Source: Fusarium oxysporum f. sp. lycopersici 4287 (taxonomy: Eukaryota > Ascomycota > Sordariomycetes > Hypocreales > Nectriaceae). Taken from it: a stretch of DNA of 30,199 bases. A model generated the notes under the pieces. That model was given only the letters and a program-made list of their open reading frames with translations, was not told where the DNA came from and searched no databases. Location: contig NC_030987.1 in NCBI RefSeq assembly GCF_000149955.1, positions 36,375 through 66,573 of the forward strand, written 5' to 3'. How positions within the stretch are numbered: position 1 is the stretch's first letter; every line of letters begins with the position of its first letter. Of the stretch, positions 23,494 to 30,199 are shown one piece after another. Made by a program: the position numbers and the translations under genes.

Positions 23494-25446
23494 CTACCCC
23501 ATCATTGTGCCCAATTTCTTCTCGTAAGCAATATCCAACCAGTAAGCATCCTCCTGTCCTTCGTCTATCGCTGACCAAACTTGATTGATGAGCTCCAAAA
23601 TGACTTGGCTCTTTCGCAAGGGCAAGATGTGTGTATATGCTGATAACCGGGAGCTCACAAACTTCCGGGCACGGGCCACTTCGATAGAGACACTATCAAT
23701 GCTCAGCACGCCGGTATCTGTAATAGAGATACCAGATCCTTGAAGACTGTGAGAATTCTGCCTGAGTTCACCAGATATGGCAACCATAACAAACGGCTGA
23801 GCACTGCGAGTCCTTGACTCAAACGGAATCTCTTCCAAAATACCAAGGATATGCAGAGCAAATTGTGTCAGCCATAGCTGTCTCTCCTGTTTTGTTGGCA
23901 CATGATGTGCTGGTAAAGGCCGTAGAATGTGATCCTTGTTCCAAGCTGAGTATCGTTCGTTCAAAAGATCGGGAAAGACGCGGTAGAGCTGCAACAGCCC
24001 TGTACATCTATACGCTTCATCCATAAGCTCCAAATGCTTCAGCGGTGTCTTCGGGTCGCCAGGGTTCTTGGTCTGGACTGCGCTTGGCACTTGGTGTGCT
24101 AGAAACATGCGTTCCAGCCGCCTGCCCTCACGCAATGCAGTTCTGAACACGTCAAGATCGCTTTCGGTCATGAACTTCATGGTGGACATGTGTTTCCGGT
24201 ATTGAAATATGAGTATCCCCGTATCTGTCAGTGCGCGAACCATATCTTGCGAGATACCAGAGTAAGGATGTGGTTCGATTGGCTTCGTTAAGTTTGGTGG
24301 TCCAACCCGTTCCTCTCGATGGTACTCTCCTAGCTCGTTCTTGTCCGTGAGATAGACCAGAAGCATGGCCCAATAATCCATGGTATCTCTGAAGAAGGAC
24401 ATCTCCGAAATGTCATTATTCTCAGTTGCAATTTCATCCAGTATGCTTTGGCTTGCTCGAAAGGTCTCGGTTGCAAGATTGTGAGGGCTCAACCAGCTCG
24501 AGGTATGGCCTAGAAGCATGGATGCAAGCAGCATTACTTGCTTCTCCACTTCTTGAGGTCTATTGTTCACGAGATGAAGTGCCTGTGAACGTTCTTCACG
24601 AGCAACTCGTAGCAGGTGCGGGAAGTCCTTTGACAGACATGCTGCAGCCATGCTCTGAATTGTATGATAGAGCACCCCGGAAGACTGCCACATTTTCTCA
24701 ATGATATTGCGCATAACATTGAGTTCACTATCCCAGGAACAGTAAAGAGTGATGACATCGCGGAAAAAATATTCAGATAAAGTGGTTGGCATGTTGGACA
24801 AGCGAAGATGCGGGTCAGGGTATGGATGCCGGACCTGGATAAGGGACTGTTCTCCGCGTGACGGAGACTCAAATTGAAATGGTGGACTTCTTGCAGTATT
24901 GTCGAGGAACTGGCAAATTCCTCCCATTGGTTCGATAATGTTGAATGTTGATCCTGAGTCTTCTGGAAGAGTCCAAATTGTCATGTTCTCGTCAGGTGAA
25001 TCTATAATATTATCGTTGATGCGCGCCGACGACTCGCCCCCCAGGAGGTCTTGTGATATGTTGTCGATGTTGAATATGTCAGCTGGCATGACGAAGTCCA
25101 ACTGAGATGGAGGATCGAGCCATCCGTTCATCTGGTGGAAGCCTTCGGCTACTGAACTGGAAGTGACGTTCATACGACTTTTTGCCTTCCCTCGTCGCAA
25201 AGGGCTCTCGATATTATTTGGTCGTGTCTGGTGCTTTTGTGACCAACGCACATTGAGTGCATATCCTGGGCAATCATATTTTTGGTCCTCACAACGAGCG
25301 CAAGTGGGCTTTCGCTCATCGCATTTAACCTCTCAAGATGTAAGTAGATAGGCACACGTTTCTCTGGCTGTACTTACCTTTCTTGCTTTGCATCTGAGGC
25401 ATCCATTGCGAGACTTTGAATGTGAAGCTTTAACTGATTGTTGCAT
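23494..25446 (-). CDS. Zn2Cys6 transcription factor with Fungal_trans_2-like domain
   Basis: Exons 25446-25378 and 25329-23494, with a 48-nt intron (GTAAGT...AGAG), give 634 aa. The intron again splits the zinc cluster: Cys16, Cys19 | Cys26, Cys33, Cys36, Cys43 (C-x2-C-x6-C-x6-C-x2-C-x6-C). Starting at the second exon would lose the DNA-binding domain. A linker of about 120 residues precedes LSEYFFRDVITLYCSWDSE, typical of the start of the Fungal_trans_2 region (PF11951), which continues to the C-terminus. It is convergent with the FAD oxidoreductase and downstream of the permease on the same strand, so it is the best candidate for a pathway regulator of this amine-related group. No ligand can be deduced. 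Confidence 0.88.
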
Positions 25447-25876
25447 AGTCACTGTGGATAAGTCAGGCAGTAACGTAGTTTAATTGCATCTGGCAGTTTG
25501 TTCAATTGGAAATGGACGGGAGAGAATGTGACAAGGGCAAGGGGTTACAAGCAGAACTTTGTGGATTCCCCCGCTTTTTACGATAAGTCAACAACTAGTG
25601 AGTAGTTAGTGACTAACCAGGTCCAGACTCAGATCATCTGACTTAGCGCCTCCATGAGACGTGTTTTGGACCCGTATCTGACTCAGTATCTCATGGAGAC
25701 ACTACAAACTTTCAATCGATTGACATAAACCTAGTTCAATTGAGAATCACTCACTACCAGAGGTTGTCATACTGAATTGTATAATGTCGGTGATCAAACT
25801 GTCAAAAATAAAGCTGCATAAATACATTTGCAATTATAGGTAACTACCATTAAGCATTATCTACTCCGTCCATTCC
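25447..25876. promoter_or_regulatory. Upstream region of regulator with inverted repeat
   Basis: A 430-bp AT-rich region between the stop of the permease and the start of the regulator, both on the minus strand. It contains the inverted repeat CTCCATGAGA (25650-25659) / TCTCATGGAG (25689-25698) with a 29-bp loop, and a nearby direct repeat TCTGACTTAG / TCTGACTCAG (25637-25646 and 25677-25686). These could be operator sites or a terminator of the permease; the sequence cannot decide. Confidence 0.35.
25650..25698. repeat. 10-bp perfect inverted repeat with 29-bp spacer
   Basis: Arms CTCCATGAGA and TCTCATGGAG are exact reverse complements, about 200-250 bp upstream of the regulator start codon. 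Each arm lies 3-4 bp downstream of a copy of TCTGACTYAG, so the block is a repeated composite of which one element is inverted. Confidence 0.45.
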
Positions 25877-27415
25877 TCAGGCATTCCAAATCTCTTTAAC
25901 CTCGTAATTCTTCTTAGCATAGAAGAACCAAAAGCACATAGACAACAGAGCAATACCGACCAAAACCGGGGAGGCATAGTTCATCTGCACAGCCGTAACA
26001 GGCGTGTAGTAAGGGAAACAATAAAAAACAAGAGCTACCATTGTCCATGACAGCATGACAATATTGGCAATCAATCCGAGCTTGGGGTACCAGAACGGGC
26101 CGTGCTGAAAGTTGCTGCGTCCCTGAAGAAGAACTAATACAACGGGAACACTGTAGCTAATGTATTGGAGCAACAGACCCGTCGAGATCAGAGAGTTAAA
26201 GGCGAGGTCCGACCCAAGGTAAAGGCAGCCGAAGAGGGCAGTTCCAGAGGCAGACCAGATCAACGACCAGATGGGTGTATGAAAAGGAGCAGGTGCAAGT
26301 TTGCTGAGATGACGATGCAAAGGAAAGCCACCTTCGCGGCTGATGGTCCAAGCAAGGCGGGACTGCCATGTCTGGATCGACCAAACGGCCCCAGCTGTCG
26401 TGATAAGAACGGGAATCCACAAGCCGACAGCAGCTGCTTTGCTCTTGGTAATCATGTAGAATAGAGAAAGAGCTGAGTTATCTGCGGCTCCGTCAATATT
26501 TGGGACGTTGACCAGTACCGAGGTCACAACCAAGAGCCCAGACCCAAATCCAACAACAATAGTCCACATCAGAGCTTTGGGAATATCGGTGCTGGGCGAA
26601 GGCATTTCTTCAGCCAAGTGGGTAGCAACGTCGAGGCATGAGAAACTCCAGTTGGCCCCATTCATCCCGATGATAAAGGCAATTCCTTTTGGCCATCCTG
26701 AGATATTAACCGAGGTTGTAAAATAATCTTTCGCTGAAGCATGGCTATCGGACATGGCAAACAGCGTGATGAAGATGACACCAATCGTCATGCAGCTAAA
26801 GAGGAGCATGATCTTCGAGATTCGTGGGAGGGCATGCTCAAAACTGGCGCAAATGACAGTCAAGATATTCAAGAGTTGAAACCCAACAAATCCCATCCAA
26901 CGCTTATACACAAAGTTGGGATTCAGCAGGGAGATGATGGCACAAAAGCCGGTAGGTACTGAGAGACATGCCGAAGCACCTGTAGCAACCGCAGCAAGCC
27001 AACTGACAACAGCGATTGTGTATGACAGAAAGCGACGATATTGGGGCGGGGATAAGCGATTGACCCAGATGTACTGTCCGCCGGGATGAGGCATGGCCGA
27101 TGCGAGTTCTGCCAAAGTTGTAGCTGTTGCAAGACCAACACCCGCCATGACGAGGAACCCCCAGAAGAAGAGAGGTGATCCACCCATTGGAAGAGTACTT
27201 CCAAGAACGAGAAGGAGTCCGACGGCGGTGTTGGTTGTGCCATAGCCGATACCGAGGGCAGATAATGTCGTGAATGGCTTCAATGTCTGGACGGTAACAC
27301 CGCCAGGAGAAATTGACCCGCATTCGACGGCATCGCTGTCTGTCTTGGCAGGCATTTCCGAGACCTCTTTGGTATCTTGTGACTTAAGACTTGGCTGATC
27401 TGTTTTGCGGTGCAT
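25877..27415 (-). CDS. APC-family permease (GABA / choline / amino-acid type)
   Basis: A single exon of 512 aa from the first in-frame ATG (27415). The frame is open 19 codons further upstream but without an ATG. About twelve membrane helices follow a 50-residue polar tail. FTTLSALGIGYGTTNTAVGLLLVLG (TM1) and the downstream loop ELASAMPHPGGQYIWVNRLSPP are hallmarks of the fungal amino-acid/choline transporter family (PF13520; Hnm1, GabA and Uga4 relatives), and the central NGANWSFSCLDVATHLAEEM stretch matches the TM6-TM7 region. It imports choline, GABA, polyamine or another amine at the plasma membrane; substrate is open. Gene order (permease, Zn2Cys6 regulator, convergent FAD amine oxidoreductase) suggests uptake and oxidation of the same compound. 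Confidence 0.9.
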   Translation of the reverse strand: MHRKTDQPSLKSQDTKEVSEMPAKTDSDAVECGSISPGGVTVQTLKPFTTLSALGIGYGTTNTAVGLLLVLGSTLPMGGSPLFFWGFLVMAGVGLATATTLAELASAMPHPGGQYIWVNRLSPPQYRRFLSYTIAVVSWLAAVATGASACLSVPTGFCAIISLLNPNFVYKRWMGFVGFQLLNILTVICASFEHALPRISKIMLLFSCMTIGVIFITLFAMSDSHASAKDYFTTSVNISGWPKGIAFIIGMNGANWSFSCLDVATHLAEEMPSPSTDIPKALMWTIVVGFGSGLLVVTSVLVNVPNIDGAADNSALSLFYMITKSKAAAVGLWIPVLITTAGAVWSIQTWQSRLAWTISREGGFPLHRHLSKLAPAPFHTPIWSLIWSASGTALFGCLYLGSDLAFNSLISTGLLLQYISYSVPVVLVLLQGRSNFQHGPFWYPKLGLIANIVMLSWTMVALVFYCFPYYTPVTAVQMNYASPVLVGIALLSMCFWFFYAKKNYEVKEIWNA

Positions 27416-27841
27416 AATGAATAGGATGATGGTAGTACAGGAGGGCGAATAAGAATTTGTCTCAAGAGGCAAATTGATACGTGGGGAAAGTCATACGAGT
27501 TATATAACTTGACCCGCGTCGTGCATGATAACGGTTTGGTAGGGGTTTTGGTGACTTATACCAACTTGTTCCCCGCGTTTGACATGATAGGCGAAGTCGA
27601 TATCTCAATGCGAGTGCGGAGGCGTTGTCATGTGGTACAGGATAAGCTTAAGCCAGATAGGGAATCGCGTATGAGGCGAACCGCTAGCCCAACTAAGGAA
27701 GGATTATGCGAGGACGAATCATATTCCCCGTTCGGTCATGTTTACAATCATCATCAGCGTTGATACAGGTTCCGACACCGTCATCCTTTCCGAAGTTGGC
27801 TCCTCAGGCCGTCTAAACGAAGAGATCCATGTGATTGACTA
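27416..27841. promoter_or_regulatory. Region upstream of permease, downstream of viperin-like gene
   Basis: This 426-bp region holds the upstream sequence of the permease (-) and the 3' end of the viperin-like gene (-). In the reading as sequenced, the last viperin frame runs on to a stop at 27781. No other gene is seen. Confidence 0.3.
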
Positions 27842-28875
27842 TCACCACTGCAGCTTTTATTACCACCGCCGCTGCAACCACCTTCCTTCACCATATCGGA
27901 TCTTCCCCAGTCATAAATGCCGCCGCGGTCGAGGAAAGAACCTTTATCCCAGACAACCTGACCCATTGCTTTCTCGACGCCGACCTTCGAGATTGATTCG
28001 CTCTTTGTCATCATGCCCTCGCCCTTGTCCAAAAGCACATGTATTCATCCAGAAGCAAGTAGCTGCTTGCATAGCATTTGTGTTTTCTGGCACGTAGCAT
28101 GGAAGATGTTTATGCCGGTCGCAGAATGTCTTCCATTGTTTGTCGGTCACGAGTAAGGTCCTCGCGTCTCGCCGGCGACCAGCAAACACTGGACCACTTT
28201 CCATCGAAAGGGCGTGAGTCTCTCAATGTCAGCCGACATGTCTTTATTCCAATTGTGAATGTTGACAACCGTATTCAGCTTGAACTTGATTCCATAGTCT
28301 CTGCACCAGTGTCCAATGCGGAAGAGCCTGATCACATTCCCTCCGTCGTCGCCCCGTCCAATCTTCTTGTTCATCTCGGGGTTAAAAGAATCGCATGAGA
28401 TTTGAAGAGTGCCCAGCCATTGGCAACTTTCACGCATCCATTTCTCTGTAATCTTGCTGCCGTTGCTCACAATGCTGATACTTTCGAGGCCAAGTTCCTC
28501 CTTGACAAACTGAAGCAATTCAGTCAGGAGTCGAGGGCAGAGGACTGGTTCACCACCAGCAATGTTGAGCCTTCGCATGCCAGCTTCTTTTAACAGTCTC
28601 AAGCTGCGTTTCGCTTCGTCAACAGGGAGGACGTAGGATGAGGTATCGGTATGGAAACAGAACCCGCAGGTGTAATTGCATTTTCGAGAAGTCAAGTAGT
28701 TGATGGACACAGGGACATTGGAACCCCTGGTTAACTCTTTGGATGAATGTCTAGCAACCACTCTTTTGGACTGTTCTAGGGATATGATGACCCAGCCGAT
28801 ACCCAAGACACCAATAACAAGAATAACGAAGCGATAGAAGAGGTGTAGACCGTCGAGAAGGGAAAGAAGGGCCAT
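27842..28875 (-). CDS. Viperin-like radical SAM enzyme, frame-broken as sequenced
   Basis: From ATG 28875 a 242-codon ORF runs to a stop at 28147; the family match continues beyond it in other frames to about 27842. An N-terminal hydrophobic helix (residues 11-33) suits membrane attachment. The cluster C66-N-Y-T-C70-G-F-C73-FHT is the viperin form of the radical SAM CxxxCxxC, followed by NIAGGEP (SAM-binding GGE motif), SIVSNGSKI, ISCDSFNPEMN and RWKVVQCLLV. All are landmarks of viperin (RSAD2), which dehydrates a nucleoside triphosphate to the chain-terminating 3'-deoxy-3',4'-didehydro form. Four one-base contractions in base runs break the frame, near 28167, 28067-28068, 28031-28034 and 27855-27858. 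With these allowed the length is about 345 aa (human 361) and the C-terminus is a Trp, as in viperins. The gene may be intact with consensus errors, or a young pseudogene. Confidence 0.85.
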
Positions 28876-29029
28876 CTTTCAGTACTTCTTGTGAAAGAGA
28901 AACAATCAAGATTCGTCCAACAAGTCCCCAACTACCAACATGATACAACCGCCGGTGCAACCTCCGAAGCATATGCCCCAGCCCGACAGTCACGGGCTGT
29001 GGCGCTTCGAATACACAACAGTAAATAAA
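28876..29029 (-). promoter_or_regulatory. Short upstream region of viperin-like gene
   Basis: Only about 155 bp of normal-composition DNA separates the viperin-like start codon from the AT-rich island, so its promoter must be compact or extend into the island. No distinct motif is identified. Confidence 0.3.
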
Positions 29030-29610
29030 TATATCCTATATAGAGTAACAGTAAGTTTAGCAGCTCAGACTTCACATATATGCGCAAACTAACTAAGCAG
29101 CAGAAATATATAATATATCCTTTTATAATAACTTAGCCTGCATAGCTATATATACTTACTTATAACCAGAGTATTATAAGTATAGTAGGGCTGTTTATAG
29201 AGACTAGTAGTAAGTAATATTATAGTAATATATAACTTATAAAATTGCATTTTTATAAATAATTCTAATAAAATTATCTATAAATAAATCCTAGGATAAG
29301 GAAGAAAAAAGATTAATAATATATATAAAAAAAGGCTAAGGCACTTATTAAAATATAAAAACTAATAGCTTTAAGAAAGCTAGAAAATTAAATAACTAAG
29401 TTTATAAGTTTAATCTTAAATTTAATTATCATAACTTAGATTCTAACAAGCCTATAACTATAATTATATACCTTCTACTAAGACATATATTATTATAAAA
29501 GAGTTATAATCGGAGATTTTAGTATTGCAGCCCTTTATACTAAACTATAAATAGAAATGAGGGACTCCCTCGCTCATATAGAGCAGAATAAAATACAACC
29601 TGTTTTTTTT
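29030..29610. other. AT-rich, TpA-rich island (RIP-like)
   Basis: Composition changes abruptly: almost only A and T with dense TpA steps (ATATATAATATAT, TATAGCTATATATAC and similar) and very few CpG or CpA dinucleotides. This is the mark left by repeat-induced point mutation on old transposons in many Pezizomycotina. No terminal repeats or protein remnants can be read, so the source element is not identifiable. It separates the viperin-like gene from the repeat-protein gene. Confidence 0.6.
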
Positions 29611-29698
29611 CTCTGAATTCACCATTGCGTTGGCAAATCAGTTCCACCCCACGTTATGCCAAGAATTAGCATCCCGGCCTAAGTCGCCTATTGGATCT

Positions 29699-30153
29699 TT
29701 AGTGGCCATTGTTATGGCCGTACTTGCTGCCCTTGCTGCCCTTCTGACCATGTTCATGTTCATCGCCCTTGTTGCCCTTCTGACCATGTTCATGTTCATC
29801 GCCCTTGCTGCCCTTCTGACCATGTTCATGTTCATCGCCCTTGTTGCCCTTGTGACCATGTCCATGTTCATCGCCCTTGTTGCCCTTGTGGACCTTGTTG
29901 CCCTTTTTGCCCTCATCATGATGGCCATCATGGCTACCATAGTCCTTCTTAGGGGGAGTGTATTCCGGGTATTTGTACCCTCCTTTAGGAGCTGGGTAGT
30001 ACTTATGATCCTTGCTCCATCCAGAGTCAGGGACAGCAGCCGGGTCAGTAGTGGCAGGGTAAGGGTAAGCAATGGGGGTGGCGACACGGGCAGCAGCGGG
30101 AGCAGCAATAGTAGCCGGACAGCAGCTAGGAAAGCGACAATAGATAGCTTCAT
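29699..30153 (-). CDS. Secreted-looking Lys/Gly/His/Glu repeat protein, frame-broken once
   Basis: An ATG at 30153 opens a signal-peptide-like start (MKLSIVAFLAAV). The frame rich in protein character, however, is another one: a Pro/Ala/Tyr-rich part (YPYPATTDPAAVPDSGW, PAPKGGYKYPEYTPPKKDYG) then His/Gly/Lys-rich sequence and four 12-residue repeats of the type KGDEHEHGQKG(N/S), ending NNGH and a stop at 29699. The two frames are joined if one base is missing in the run of C near 30118 (span 455 nt, one short of a multiple of three). No intron can explain this. The product, about 151 aa, would be a low-complexity, charged extracellular protein; many His and Glu could bind metal ions, but no family is recognised. 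The gene start is only 46 bp from the window edge, so an upstream exon cannot be excluded. Confidence 0.6.
29735..29902. repeat. Tandem 36-bp repeats, four full copies and one partial
   Basis: Unit starts are 29735, 29771, 29807 and 29843 (36 bp each), with a degenerate partial copy at 29879-29902. Units alternate between GCTGCC and GTTGCC starts, so on the minus strand the repeat peptide alternates Ser and Asn. The fourth unit has two further changes. The unit length is a multiple of three, which preserves frame and allows copy-number change without breaking the protein. Confidence 0.9.
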
Positions 30154-30199
30154 CTTGGCCAGTTAATTGCCGAGGTATGCAAGGAATAACGAGTGGATT

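Noticed and set aside
27842..28170. Introns or programmed frameshifting as explanation of the viperin frame changes
   Set aside because: The frame changes occur with no missing sequence and no GT-AG pairs at the junctions; four separate programmed shifts in one gene would be unprecedented.
29735..29902. 36-bp repeats resembling CRISPR repeat length
   Set aside because: Copies are directly adjacent without spacers, keep a reading frame and encode a repeating peptide; the genome is fungal.
29630..30166. 178-codon plus-strand ORF with repeated hydrophobic segments
   Set aside because: It is the antisense reading of the His/Lys/Glu repeats. The minus strand has the signal peptide and the protein-like body, so this is a shadow.

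Overview
The window is nuclear DNA of a filamentous ascomycete (Pezizomycotina; Sordariomycete-like, genus not determinable from sequence alone). Evidence: short GT-AG introns (47-94 nt) in most genes, three Zn2Cys6 binuclear-cluster transcription factors (a fungal-specific family), many MFS/APC transporters, and a TpA-rich, RIP-like AT block at the right end. A run of 100 N (15476-15575) marks an assembly gap. I spliced all gene models by hand; exon lengths sum to multiples of three in every intact gene.

Layout. 1-502: promoter with a diverged duplication carrying CGG-N10-CCG type sites. 503-6905: sugar transporter (+), Zn2Cys6 regulator (-), secreted serine beta-lactamase-like hydrolase (+). 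7297-12579: UPC2-like Zn2Cys6 regulator (-), arylsulfatase (-) and a divergent Dal5/Soa1-type anion transporter (+), which look like a sulfate-ester or sulfonate scavenging module. 12816-14844: seven-exon DHA1-type MFS exporter (-). 14845-17780: gene-poor stretch with the N gap and one orphan protein-like ORF. 17781-18505: Mpv17/PMP22 family membrane protein (+). 19106-19933: intronless, bacterial-looking glycerophosphodiester phosphodiesterase (+). 20349-27415: GNAT acetyltransferase (-), PuuB-like FAD amine oxidoreductase (+), Zn2Cys6 regulator (-) and a GABA/choline-type APC permease (-), plausibly an amine or polyamine import and catabolism module.

The most striking locus is 27842-28875 (-): a fungal homologue of viperin, the radical-SAM enzyme that makes chain-terminating ddh-nucleotides in antiviral defence of animals, bacteria and archaea. 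It has an N-terminal membrane helix, the CxxxCxxC cluster in its viperin form and, after allowing four one-base contractions in base runs, the C-terminal Trp typical of viperins. As written it is frame-broken. The next gene (29699-30153, -), a secreted-looking Lys/Gly/His/Glu protein with four 36-bp repeats, shows a fifth contraction of the same kind. All five breaks fall within about 2.3 kb at the right end, while every gene to the left is intact, so they are either local consensus errors or real decay beside an AT-rich island (about 29030-29610).
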